Below are positions 25,102 through 34,051 of a stretch of DNA of 64,000 nt, piece after piece. Position 1 is the stretch's first letter, and the number at the start of each line of letters is the position of its first letter. This stretch comes from Azospira inquinata (GTDB lineage: Bacteria > Pseudomonadota > Gammaproteobacteria > Burkholderiales > Rhodocyclaceae): NCBI RefSeq assembly GCF_018905915.1, contig NZ_CP064782.1, positions 2,976,001 through 3,040,000 on the forward strand. Direction: 5' to 3'. Both the position numbers and the translations under genes were made by a program. Below the pieces are notes generated by a model that did not search any database, was not told the DNA's origin, and worked only from the letters and a program-made list of their open reading frames with translations.

Positions 25102-26664
25102 TCATCGGGGGCGGACCTGCCAGGCAAAGGTGAATTCATCCACCCGGGGCGGGTAGTTTAAGGGACGGCGCCAGGCCCAGGTGGCCACCTGATGATAGAG
25201 GGGCAGCACGGGCCGGTCTGTCAGGGCCAGGGCCATGGCCGTCTGGGTGGCGGCTTCCCGTTGGGGCGTCTGGACTGCCGTGAGGGCTGCTTCCAGAGCC
25301 CGGTCCAGGCGGGGATTGGTGTAAGCCCCCCAGTTCCAGGTGCCCCAGCCCCGGTCCGGGGCGGGGCTGGCCAGAAGGCTCCGCAGGGCGAAATCCCCGG
25401 CCAGGGAGCCCCAGCCCAGGAGCCCGGCGCTGAACTGGCTCTGGCGCAGGCGGCCAAAATACAGGCTGTAGGGCAGGGTCTGGGCCTGGGTGGCAACGCC
25501 GATGCGGCTGAAGAACTGGGCCAGGGCCAGGAGCACCCGCTCATCCCCGATATAGCGGCCCCGGGGGCCGTGGAGGGTGAGTTGGAAGCCCCGGGGATAG
25601 CCAGCCTCCGCCAGCAGGCGGCGGGCCCGGGCCGGATCGTAAGCCTCCATGGGTGCCTCCGGGCGATAGCCGGGAATGCCCGGGGCCACCAGATTGGCGG
25701 CGGGCAGGGCCAGATCATCCAGGAGCCGGTGGCACAGGGCCCGCCGGTCTATGGCCAGGGACAGGGCCTGACGTACCCGGGCGTCCCCCAGGGGATTCAC
25801 CTTGAGGGGCTGGCCCTCCGGCCCTCGGATATCCGGGCTGGGGCGGGGAGCCAGATCCAGCTGCAACATCAGGGTGCGCCAGGAGACCCGCTGGCTGAGG
25901 GCAAAGCGGGGATCGATTTTCAGCCGGGGAATGTCCGGGGCGGGCACCGCTTCGATGCCATCCACATCCCCGGCCAGGAGGGCGGCGAGCCGGGCCCCGT
26001 CATTGGGGAGAAAGCGCAGGGTTACCCGCTCCCAGGGGGAAGCCGGGCCCCAGTAGCCGTCAAAGCGTTTCAGCTGTACGCCCACCCCCCGCTGGAAGCG
26101 CTCCAGGGTATAGGGGCCGCTACCCACCAGGGGGGCATTCCGCTCCCCGTCCCCCCAGGGACGGGCGCCGGCGGGGGCGTGGCGGGCGACGATGAAGATG
26201 GAGGCCAGGTCCAGGGGCAGGCCTCCGTAGGGCTGGGCCGTGGTAAGGCGTAGCACCAGGGGGGACAGGGCCCGCTTGGCCACAATGGTCTTGGTGAAGG
26301 GGGTAAAGGGCCCCGGGCTGTGGCTGAGAGTGGCGGGCCGGTCCAGGGAATAGAGCACATCCGCCGCTGTCAGGGGCGTGCCGTCATGAAAGCGTACCCC
26401 GGGGCGCAGCCGGAATTCCCATACCGTGGGACTCACTGCCCGCCAGGACAGGGCCAGGGCGGGCACCAGCCGCCCCTCCCCATCCACCCCCACCAGGGTG
26501 TCGTACAGATGGCTGGACAGGGCGATATTGGGCGCCGCATTGAGATAGTGGGGGTCCAGGGAGGACACCTCCGCCGCCAGCCCCAGGCGCAGTTCCGCTG
26601 CCCCGACCGGCAGGGCGATCAGGCAGAGACAGCAATGGAGACAGAGGAACAGCAGTCGGATCAT
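25102..26664 (-). CDS. Extracellular solute-binding protein, family 5
   Basis: Periplasmic binding protein of 520 residues for the same importer. The signal peptide (residues 1-22, ending VGAA) includes several cysteines, but no clean lipobox is placed at the cleavage site. SBP family 5 segments are visible: LDPHYLNAAPN, VWEFRLRPGVRFHDGTPLTAADV, GSGPYTLERF and VRQALSLAIDR. These proteins bind oligopeptides, nickel chelates or similar ligands; the specificity cannot be read. It is the first gene of a three-gene operon. Confidence 0.92.
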   Translation of the reverse strand: MIRLLFLCLHCCLCLIALPVGAAELRLGLAAEVSSLDPHYLNAAPNIALSSHLYDTLVGVDGEGRLVPALALSWRAVSPTVWEFRLRPGVRFHDGTPLTAADVLYSLDRPATLSHSPGPFTPFTKTIVAKRALSPLVLRLTTAQPYGGLPLDLASIFIVARHAPAGARPWGDGERNAPLVGSGPYTLERFQRGVGVQLKRFDGYWGPASPWERVTLRFLPNDGARLAALLAGDVDGIEAVPAPDIPRLKIDPRFALSQRVSWRTLMLQLDLAPRPSPDIRGPEGQPLKVNPLGDARVRQALSLAIDRRALCHRLLDDLALPAANLVAPGIPGYRPEAPMEAYDPARARRLLAEAGYPRGFQLTLHGPRGRYIGDERVLLALAQFFSRIGVATQAQTLPYSLYFGRLRQSQFSAGLLGWGSLAGDFALRSLLASPAPDRGWGTWNWGAYTNPRLDRALEAALTAVQTPQREAATQTAMALALTDRPVLPLYHQVATWAWRRPLNYPPRVDEFTFAWQVRPR

Positions 26665-26847
26665 GGTGTCAGGGATGGGGGGAGGCGGTCAGTCTACCTA
26701 TTCCTGCCTGGAATGGGGGAGGGAAGGGGGCGCCTCTGAAGTCGGGGGAGGCAGGTGTCGAGGCTGGTCTCCCTACTGCCGGAGCCCTTCTTGGTCCAGG
26801 GGCGCAGGCGGGCTTTGTCGCCTCCGATGGCTGAATGGCGGGCACAA

Positions 26848-26876
26848 AAAAAGGCGGGGGAAAATCCCCCGCCTTT
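26848..26876 (-). terminator. Intrinsic terminator after the metY-type gene
   Basis: A perfect 12-bp stem (AAAGGCGGGGGA/TCCCCCGCCTTT) with an AAA loop is followed on the minus strand by a T-run (A-run at 26846-26852 on the plus strand). Confidence 0.9.
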
Positions 26877-26894
26877 GGTTTGCGACCCAGGCCT

Positions 26895-28169
26895 TTAAAC
26901 TGCCGCCAGGGCCTGATCCAGATCTTCGATCAAATCGTCGATGTGTTCGATGCCGATGGACAGGCGCACCGTGTCTTCCGTCACCCCGGCCTTGGCCAGT
27001 TCTTCCGGGGACAGCTGGCGGTGGGTGGTGGAGGCCGGGTGGGTGGCCAGGGACTTGGCGTCGCCGATATTCACCAGGCGGGTGAAGAGCTTCAGGGCAT
27101 CCTGGAACTTGGCGCCCCCTTCCCGTCCGCCTTGGACGCCGAAGGTGAGAATGCCGGAGGGACGGCCCCCCATGTATTTTTCCGCCAGAGCGTGGTCCTT
27201 GTGATCCTTGAGACCGGCGTAATTGACCCAATTGACCTTCTTGTGGCCATTGAGGAATTCGGCAATTTTCTGGCTGTTGAAGGTGACCCGGTCCATGCGC
27301 AGGGGCAGGGTTTCAATGCCTTGCAGAATGAGGAAGGCGTTGAAGGGGGAGAGGGCGGCGCCGGTATTGCGCAGGGGCACGACCCGGGCCCGGCCGATGT
27401 AGGCCGCTTCGCCCAGGGCTTCGGTGTAGACCACCCCGTGGTAGGAAACATCCGGCTCATTGAGGCGGCGGAATTTTTCCTTGTGTTCGGCCCAGGGGAA
27501 TTTGCCGCTATCCACGATGGCGCCACCGATGGAATTGCCATGGCCGCCCAGGTACTTGGTCAGGGAATGGACCACGATGTCGGCGCCGAATTCAAAGGGG
27601 CGGCACAGGTAGGGGGAGGGCACGGTGTTATCCACGATCAGGGGAATACCGTGCTTGTGGGCGATCTTGGCCAGCTGTTCGAAGTCGGTGATGTTGCCCA
27701 GGGGATTGCCGATGGATTCGGCGTAGATGGCCTTGGTCTTGGCGTCGATGAGCTTTTCGTAGGAAGCCGGGTCCCGGTAATCGGCAAAGCGCACCTGGAT
27801 GCCGAACTGGGGCAGGGTGTGGGCGAACAGGTTGTAGGTGCCACCGTAGAGGGTGGTGGTGGAGATGATGTTATCCCCGGCCTCGGCGATGGTGAAAATG
27901 GAGTAGGTGACGGCGGCGGCACCGGAAGCCAGGGCCAGGGCACCTACGCCCCCTTCCAGGGCGGCGACCCGCTTTTCCAGCACGTCATTGGTGGGATTCA
28001 TGATCCGGGTGTAGATGTTGCCCGGCACCTTCAGATCGAACAGGTCGGCCCCGTGTTGGGTGTTGTCGAAGGAAAAGGAAGTGGTCTGGTAGATGGGGAC
28101 GGCCACCGCTTTGGTGGTGGGGTCCGGGGAGTAACCGGCATGGACGGCAAGGGTTTCGATTTTCGGCAT
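26895..28169 (-). CDS. metY: O-acetylhomoserine sulfhydrylase / PLP-dependent sulfur transferase
   Basis: Cys/Met metabolism PLP enzyme of 424 residues. It makes homocysteine (or methionine) from O-acetyl-L-homoserine and a sulfide or thiol. The start MPKIETLAVHAGY is typical of MetY; the longer N-terminus (to 28250) is not. PLP-binding K205 lies in HSLTKYLGGHG. YGGTYNLFAH, GNPLG and the C-terminal SIGIEHIDDLIEDLDQAL segments fit the O-acetylhomoserine branch. It is monocistronic with its own terminator. Confidence 0.93.
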   Translation of the reverse strand: MPKIETLAVHAGYSPDPTTKAVAVPIYQTTSFSFDNTQHGADLFDLKVPGNIYTRIMNPTNDVLEKRVAALEGGVGALALASGAAAVTYSIFTIAEAGDNIISTTTLYGGTYNLFAHTLPQFGIQVRFADYRDPASYEKLIDAKTKAIYAESIGNPLGNITDFEQLAKIAHKHGIPLIVDNTVPSPYLCRPFEFGADIVVHSLTKYLGGHGNSIGGAIVDSGKFPWAEHKEKFRRLNEPDVSYHGVVYTEALGEAAYIGRARVVPLRNTGAALSPFNAFLILQGIETLPLRMDRVTFNSQKIAEFLNGHKKVNWVNYAGLKDHKDHALAEKYMGGRPSGILTFGVQGGREGGAKFQDALKLFTRLVNIGDAKSLATHPASTTHRQLSPEELAKAGVTEDTVRLSIGIEHIDDLIEDLDQALAAV

Positions 28170-28322
28170 CGGTAAACTCGCTTTCTTGGCGTTATGAAGG
28201 GCCACCCCGGTCTTGAGGGAAATCGGGGAGGGAGAAGCATGTGGGACCAAATACTAGCACTAAAAAAGACGTTTTCTAGAACGTTTGGGTATAAAGCAAG
28301 GTACTCCTGGTTCTTTAGGCCG

Positions 28323-28350
28323 GTCACTGGGCGCAGGTGACTTTTTTTTT
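28323..28350 (+). terminator. Hairpin plus nine-T run, no upstream plus-strand gene
   Basis: GTCAC and GTGAC arms with a nine-base loop are followed by TTTTTTTTT. The only nearby gene upstream is on the opposite strand, so the transcript this would end is unknown. It could be a short RNA or readthrough control. Confidence 0.55.
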
Positions 28351-28393
28351 AGGTTTTATTTGAAAAAAAATGATATAAAATGATAAAAATTGA

Positions 28394-28450
28394 ATTTCAA
28401 GGAAGGCTCCTGCCCTGACCGGGCATCGGTCTTCTGAACCGAAGTTTTTC
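28394..28450 (+). ncRNA. Candidate short structured RNA or leader
   Basis: It lies just downstream of TTGAAA-N16-GATAAA (28360-28387). It carries hairpins TGCCC-TGACC-GGGCA (28411-28425) and TCGGT-CTTCTGA-ACCGA (28426-28442) and ends in AGTTTTT. Either a small RNA of about 55 nt or an attenuated leader of the kinase gene would fit. No known RNA family was recognised. Confidence 0.3.
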
Positions 28451-28553
28451 CTCCCTCCCCCTCCTTTCTATCTGATGGGATTGCGGGGGGCGACCTGGGG
28501 GCTTTCGCACTTCTTTCCCCCTTTTTCCCTAATCCCCCTTTCCAGGAGGCCGC

Positions 28554-31500
28554 ATGACTAAAACTTGGCTGATCTCCGCCGTTCTGACGGGGGGCGTGGG
28601 GCTGGTAGGGGGCGCCCTGGTCTGGGACAGCCTGGGCCAGGGGGGGCTGGGAGCGGTTCTGCTGGCCTGGTTCGGCATGGGGCTGGCAGCCTTTGGGGCC
28701 ACTTTGTGGTGGCGCCGTCATCTGCCCGGGCGTCAGGCCTGGGCAGGCTTGGCCTTAAGCCTGGACGGCGAAGGCCGGATCAAGGCCGTGTCTCCCTTGC
28801 TGGCGACCCGTCTGGGGGAAAAAAGCGCCTATTTCCCGGGGCTGGACGCCCAGATCGTGGGGCAGCGTTTCCCCTGGCTGGGACGCCTGCTGGTGGCGGC
28901 TTCCTCGGCGGATGGGGTGGTGTTGGTTGAGGGTCGGGACGAGGAGGGGCGGGCCCTGGCCCTGGAAGCCTGGCCCGTGGCCCGGGAAACGGACGGGGGC
29001 GTCACCCTGCTGTTGCGGGATGTGAGTGGCCGGGAGGCGGCCCATCGGGCTCTGGTAGAACGGGAACGGCGCTACGGCCAGGCGGTAGAGCAATCCCCCC
29101 TGGGGATCGCCCTGCTCACGCCCCAGGGCGTGATTCTGGAAGCCAATCCGGCCCTGGGGCGGCTTTCCGGCTACCCGGCGGGCGCCCTGGTGGGGAAAAC
29201 CGTGGCCAGCCTGACCCATCCGGAGGACTGGGCGGCCCAGCAGCCCCTGCTGGAACAGTTGCTGTCCGGTTCCCAGGACAGTTACCGCCTGGAAAAGCGC
29301 TACCTGCGTCCCGATGGCAAGGTGCTCTGGGCCCAGGTCCGGGCGGCGGCGGTGCGGGATGGCCAGGGTCGGGTGGAATTTCTCCTGGCCCAGGTGGAAG
29401 ACATTACGGAACGCCATCATCAGGAAACCGCCCTGGGGGAAAGCGAACGGCGCCGCCAGCTGGCGGTGGCGGCCAGCGGCATTGGGATTTGGGACTGGGA
29501 TCAGGCCACCGGCCTGCTGTTCTGGGATGAGCGCCAACACGCCATTTACGGCCAGCCCCCCAGTGTCGCCCCCACCACCCTGGAAACCTGGTCCACCCAG
29601 GTCCATCCGGAGGACCGGGAGGCCCTGCTGACTCGCTGGGAAGGCCTGCTGGCTTCCCAGGAGCGGGATTTCTCCGGGGAATTCCGGATTTTCCGGGGGG
29701 ACGGGGCCCTGCGTTATATCCGCTTTGCCGCTCGCATTGAGCGGGACGGGACGGGGCGGCCCCTGCGGGTTCAGGGGGCGGATCTGGATATTTCCGACAT
29801 CCGGGAAGCCCTCCAGGCCTCGGAGCAGGCCAAGCATCTGGCCGATACCTATCTGGACATCGTGGATGTGGTCATCACCATCCTGGACCGGGAGGGCCGC
29901 ATTCTTCGCCTCAACCGCAAAGGCCTGGAACTGCTGGGCGGGGAAGAGGAACAGGCCCGCCACCAGATCTGGTCTTCCTACTTCTTTCAGCACGGGGAAG
30001 ATCAGGAAGCGGCGGCGGAACGAATCCGGCGCCTCCTTTCCGGGGAGGTGCGGGAGCTGTCCGGCGCCCTCTCCCGCCTGGAAGACCGGAATGGGGAAGT
30101 CCATTGGCTGGAGTGGCGTTGCCGCCGTCTGACGGACAGCCAGGGCCAGGCCCAGGGGGTGGTGGTGGCGGGGACGGACGTGACCAGCCTGATCCTGACC
30201 CTGAAAGACCTCCAACTTACCCGCTATTCCATCGATCACGCCCGGGAACTCATGTACTGGGTGGAGCGCTCCGGCCGCATCGTCTACTACAACCAGGCGG
30301 CCCGGGAACTGGTGGAGCGGGAAGGCCAGAACCGCCGGGAATACGCCTGGGAGGTGGATGGGGAACTGACGGCGGAAAGCTGGGAAGATTTCTGGCGCCA
30401 GGCGGGCAAGGGCGGCGGCATGACCCGGGAAACCCGGCTGTGGCGGCCCGACGGCCAGGCCCTGGCGGTGGAAATGACCGTGGATTATCTGGAATTCGAC
30501 GAGCGGGCCCTGCTCTTCGTCTATGCCCGGGACATCGGCGAGCGCAAGGCGGCGGAAGGGGCCCTGGCCCGGCATCGGGAGATGCTGGAAGCTACCGTGC
30601 GTTCCCGCACCGAGGAACTGGAAGGCAAGAATCAGCTGCTCCAGGCCCAGATCGCCGAACGCCGCCTCATGGAAGAAAGCCTGCGGGAAAACGGCATTTA
30701 TGTGCGGGCCCTGTTTGACGGGGTCCAGGACGGGGTGATGGTGGTGGACCCGGATTCCCTGGCCATCGGCGAGGCCAATGCGGCCTGCATCGCCCTCCTG
30801 GGGTTGGAGCGGGATGCCCTGCCGGAGGCCGATCTGGGCCGGGCCTGGCGCCTGGAGCCGGACAGCCGGGAAAGAATCCCGGCGGCCGACTGGCAGGAAT
30901 TGTTGCAGCGGGCCCTGGCACCGGAGGCCGGGAAAATCCCCCTGGCGGTGCGGCGCCAGGGGGATGCCCAGCTGCTGCGCCTGGAACTCCGGGCCCGGCG
31001 GGTCACCATCCATGGCCGGGAGCGGTGCCTGGTGCTGGTCCAGGACGTGAGCGAAGTCTTCGCCAAGGAAGAGGAGCGGCGCCGTCTGGCCCTGGTGGCC
31101 GGCTCCACCCACAACACCCTGATGATCCTCAACCGGGAAGGGGTAATCGAGTGGATCAACCAGGGCTTTACCGCCCTGAGCGGCTATACCCTGGAAGATG
31201 TCCAAGGCCGGGAACCGGCCCAGCTCCTGAGCGGGCCGGAAACGGACCGGGCCGCCCAGTCCCGCTTCCACCAATGCCTGGCCGAGGGGCGCCGGACCCG
31301 GGAGGAACTGGCGGTGTATTGCAAGAGCGGCCGCCCCGCCTGGCTGGATCTGGAAGTCCAGCCCATCCTGGGGGAAGGGGACCGGGTAGTCCAGTTTGCC
31401 GTGCTGGGCACGGATGTGACGGAGCGACGCCTGGCCCAGCAGGCCATGGAAGAGGCCGCCGCCCGCTCCCTGGAACTGGCCCAGGCTAAATCCAATTTCC

Positions 31501-33791
31501 TGGCCAATATGAGCCATGAAATCCGCACCCCCCTGAATGCCATCCTGGGTCTTTCCCATTTGGCCCTGGGCACCCCCCTCACCCCCAAGCAGCAGGACTA
31601 TCTGCAAAAGGTCCACGGCGCGGCCAACAATCTCCTGGGCATCGTGAACGATGTGCTGGATTTCTCCAAAATTGAGGCTGGAAAAATGGGCCTGGAACAC
31701 GGGGAATTTTCCCTTTGGGAATCCCTGGAACGGGTGCTGGGCCTATTCAGTGAAAAAGCCCTGGAAAAGGGCCTGGAACTGGTCTGCAATCTGGCGCCGG
31801 AAGTGCCGGAGCGCATGGTGGGGGATGCCCTACGCCTGGAACAGGTCCTTACCAATCTGTTGGGCAACGCCCTGAAATTCACTGCCACGGGCACCGTGGG
31901 TCTTACCGTGACGGCGGTACCGGAAGAGGACGGGGAAGACAGCCTGGGGGTGACCCTGGATTTCGCCGTGACGGACACGGGCATCGGCATCGGGGAAGAC
32001 AAGCTGGCCCGCCTGTTCGAGCCCTTTGAGCAGGCGGATGCCTCCACCACCCGGCGCTTTGGCGGTACGGGCCTGGGCCTGGCCATCTGCCGCCAGCTGG
32101 CCCAGCTCATGGGAGGCGGCATTCGGGTCAGCAGCCGGGTAGGGGAGGGTAGCGAGTTCACCTTCCGGGCCCGCTTCGCCTTTCCCGAAGCCCACGTTAA
32201 GGCGCCGGAATTGCAGGGCTTGGCGGAATCCACGGCCCTGCTGGTGGAGCCCCTGGCTGCCAGCCGCCACAGTATTGCCCGCCAATTGGGCCAATGGGGC
32301 TTGCGGGTGGAAGTGGAAAACACCGGCTTCGCGCTCCTGGCCCGCCTGCGCAGCGGCGCTCGCCAGCCTTTCTGTCTGGTGCTGGACAGCCGTCTGCCCG
32401 ATCTGGGGGACGGGGCGCTGTTGGCGGCCCTGGGGGCCCTGCCTCCTGGGCGTTGCCCCCCGGTGCTGCTCCTGGGGGGCGGAGCGGATTGTCCCGAAGG
32501 CCTGGAAAACATGCCCGCCCACTGGGCCATTCTGAGCCGCCCTGTTACCCCCCTGGGGCTGGAAAAAGCCCTGCTGGCCCTGGTTCAGCGCCGGGACGGG
32601 GGCTGGTCCCCCCTGCCGCTCCGGGATCGGCCCCTGCTGGGGGTGAGCCTGCTGGTGGCGGAAGACAATCCGGTGAATCAGATGGTGATCCGGGATTTGC
32701 TCCAGGAAGCCGGCGCCCGGGTGGAAGTGGTGGGGGATGGGGAACAGGCCCTGCAACGCCTGGAACAGATGCCGCCGCCCTTTGATGGGGTGCTGATGGA
32801 CGTGCAGATGCCGGTCATGGACGGCCTGGCTGCCACCCGGGCTATCCGTAGCCGCCCGGCCCTGGCCGGACTGCCCGTGATAGCCCTGACCGCCCACGCC
32901 CAGCCGGAGGAAATGGCCCAGTGTCTGGCGGCGGGCATGAATGACCATCTGGCCAAGCCGGTGGACCCGGAACGGCTGTTCGCCTGCCTGGGCCATTGGC
33001 TTACCCCGGCTCAGGCCCAGGTACGGGCGCCGGCGCCCCCGGTGGAGCGGCGCCCGGCCCTGGTGCTGGCCACGGTGGATGGGACGGCGGTGACGGGGCC
33101 GGAAACCTCCCCCCTGTCCCTGGTGCCGGAGGGGGCCGAGCCGGATTGGTCCGCCTGCCTGCCCGGTCTGGACGGGGCGGAAGCCTGGCGGCGCATGGGC
33201 GGCAAAGCCAAGCTTTTCCGCCGGGTGCTGGAGGAAACCCTGAAATGGCGGGACGGCGGCCAGCGCATTGGCGCCGCCCTGGCCCGGGGGGATAGGCAGC
33301 AGGCCGGTTTCCTGGCCCATTCCCTGAAGGGTATGGCGGGTACCCTGTCGGCCCGGCCCATCCAATCCCTGGCCCAGACCCTGGAGCGCGCCCTGCGCCA
33401 GGAAGGGGAGAGCCCCGCTACCTGGGAAGCCTTGGCCGGGCAATTGGACCTGGCCTTGCAGGGGCTTTGCGACGGCATCCAGGCTTTTCTGACGGCGCCG
33501 GAGGCGGTGCAGCCCGGGCCCTCTGGCATCCCGGGAGCCGCCATTGCCGGCTTGCCCCTGTCTGGGGATCTGGTGGCTCGGCTGGAAGCCTTGCTGGAAC
33601 TCTGTCGGGACAGCCGGGGGGAAGCCCTGGAGTGGGCCGAGGCCTTGGCGCCGGCTTTGCTGGAAGCGGGGCGGGGCGGGGCTTTCCAGCCCATCCTGCG
33701 GGAACTGCGGGATTTTGATTTCGAAGCCGTGGTCCCCCTGCTGGAAGCCTTGGTGACCCTGGCCCGGGGGGCGGCCAGCCGGGCCTCCTGA
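28554..33791 (+). CDS. Multi-PAS hybrid sensor histidine kinase
   Basis: A 1745-residue kinase. Two adjacent transmembrane helices (about 5-25 and 32-50) leave almost no periplasmic loop, so sensing is probably cytoplasmic or within the membrane. About six PAS domains follow (starting near 165, 295, 425, 555, 705 and 845). HisKA has H988 in MSHEIRTPLN, followed by the ATPase domain (FEPFEQADAS, GGTGLGLAI). A degenerate receiver (about 1225-1340) precedes a full receiver with D1416 (MDVQMPVMDG) and an HPt domain with H1589 (HSLKG). A further 100-residue helical tail closes the protein. The internal phosphorelay needs an external receiver, and the HTH-receiver protein 260 bases downstream is a natural candidate. 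AGGAGG gives strong translation initiation. Confidence 0.93.
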   Translation: MTKTWLISAVLTGGVGLVGGALVWDSLGQGGLGAVLLAWFGMGLAAFGATLWWRRHLPGRQAWAGLALSLDGEGRIKAVSPLLATRLGEKSAYFPGLDAQIVGQRFPWLGRLLVAASSADGVVLVEGRDEEGRALALEAWPVARETDGGVTLLLRDVSGREAAHRALVERERRYGQAVEQSPLGIALLTPQGVILEANPALGRLSGYPAGALVGKTVASLTHPEDWAAQQPLLEQLLSGSQDSYRLEKRYLRPDGKVLWAQVRAAAVRDGQGRVEFLLAQVEDITERHHQETALGESERRRQLAVAASGIGIWDWDQATGLLFWDERQHAIYGQPPSVAPTTLETWSTQVHPEDREALLTRWEGLLASQERDFSGEFRIFRGDGALRYIRFAARIERDGTGRPLRVQGADLDISDIREALQASEQAKHLADTYLDIVDVVITILDREGRILRLNRKGLELLGGEEEQARHQIWSSYFFQHGEDQEAAAERIRRLLSGEVRELSGALSRLEDRNGEVHWLEWRCRRLTDSQGQAQGVVVAGTDVTSLILTLKDLQLTRYSIDHARELMYWVERSGRIVYYNQAARELVEREGQNRREYAWEVDGELTAESWEDFWRQAGKGGGMTRETRLWRPDGQALAVEMTVDYLEFDERALLFVYARDIGERKAAEGALARHREMLEATVRSRTEELEGKNQLLQAQIAERRLMEESLRENGIYVRALFDGVQDGVMVVDPDSLAIGEANAACIALLGLERDALPEADLGRAWRLEPDSRERIPAADWQELLQRALAPEAGKIPLAVRRQGDAQLLRLELRARRVTIHGRERCLVLVQDVSEVFAKEEERRRLALVAGSTHNTLMILNREGVIEWINQGFTALSGYTLEDVQGREPAQLLSGPETDRAAQSRFHQCLAEGRRTREELAVYCKSGRPAWLDLEVQPILGEGDRVVQFAVLGTDVTERRLAQQAMEEAAARSLELAQAKSNFLANMSHEIRTPLNAILGLSHLALGTPLTPKQQDYLQKVHGAANNLLGIVNDVLDFSKIEAGKMGLEHGEFSLWESLERVLGLFSEKALEKGLELVCNLAPEVPERMVGDALRLEQVLTNLLGNALKFTATGTVGLTVTAVPEEDGEDSLGVTLDFAVTDTGIGIGEDKLARLFEPFEQADASTTRRFGGTGLGLAICRQLAQLMGGGIRVSSRVGEGSEFTFRARFAFPEAHVKAPELQGLAESTALLVEPLAASRHSIARQLGQWGLRVEVENTGFALLARLRSGARQPFCLVLDSRLPDLGDGALLAALGALPPGRCPPVLLLGGGADCPEGLENMPAHWAILSRPVTPLGLEKALLALVQRRDGGWSPLPLRDRPLLGVSLLVAEDNPVNQMVIRDLLQEAGARVEVVGDGEQALQRLEQMPPPFDGVLMDVQMPVMDGLAATRAIRSRPALAGLPVIALTAHAQPEEMAQCLAAGMNDHLAKPVDPERLFACLGHWLTPAQAQVRAPAPPVERRPALVLATVDGTAVTGPETSPLSLVPEGAEPDWSACLPGLDGAEAWRRMGGKAKLFRRVLEETLKWRDGGQRIGAALARGDRQQAGFLAHSLKGMAGTLSARPIQSLAQTLERALRQEGESPATWEALAGQLDLALQGLCDGIQAFLTAPEAVQPGPSGIPGAAIAGLPLSGDLVARLEALLELCRDSRGEALEWAEALAPALLEAGRGGAFQPILRELRDFDFEAVVPLLEALVTLARGAASRAS

Positions 33792-33909
33792 GCCGGGAAA
33801 GGGGCGTCTTTGGTGGATTGACAATGTCCTAGCGGGTTCCCCGGGTGTCCTTGAGCGTGGTCAGGAAGGCGGAGAGGCTTTAAAATGGAAAAAATTGATA
33901 AAAAACTGA

Positions 33910-33931
33910 CTTTTTCCGGAGACGGAAAAGG
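33910..33931 (+). other. Nine-pair stem with GAGA tetraloop
   Basis: CTTTTTCCG and CGGAAAAGG (one G-U pair) close a GNRA loop, within the 260-base gap between the kinase and HTH-receiver genes. A second GC-rich hairpin followed by a T-run lies at about 33987-34035. These may attenuate expression of the downstream gene. Confidence 0.45.
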
Positions 33932-34051
33932 CGGGAGGAGCAGGGGGGCATTTCTCCGGAGCGGCGGCCATCCAGGCCGGACTCCGGGGCGGGGCCCGCT
34001 TTTCCTCGTGCCGCCCCCCGCTCCCCTTTTTATCCCGACCAGGATTTCTCC

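Larger units (their letters stand above)
28170..28553. other. Intergenic region, 384 bp, with two terminator-like structures
   Basis: This divergent gap is unusually AT-rich at 28350-28400. It contains a near-palindrome ACGTTTTCTAGAACGT (28269-28284), a hairpin followed by nine T (28323-28350), and a promoter-like TTGAAA-N16-GATAAA (28360-28387). Two adjacent hairpins with a T-run follow (28411-28449). A strong AGGAGG ribosome binding site for the kinase lies at 28543-28548. Confidence 0.6.

Noticed and set aside
28170-28360. SAM or SAH riboswitch in the metY leader
   Set aside because: I looked for a paired core typical of these riboswitches and saw none. Only a short palindrome and a hairpin on the opposite strand are evident.
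28755-31700. 981-codon minus-strand open frame opposite the PAS kinase
   Set aside because: Same artefact. The plus-strand kinase has intact domains across the whole stretch.
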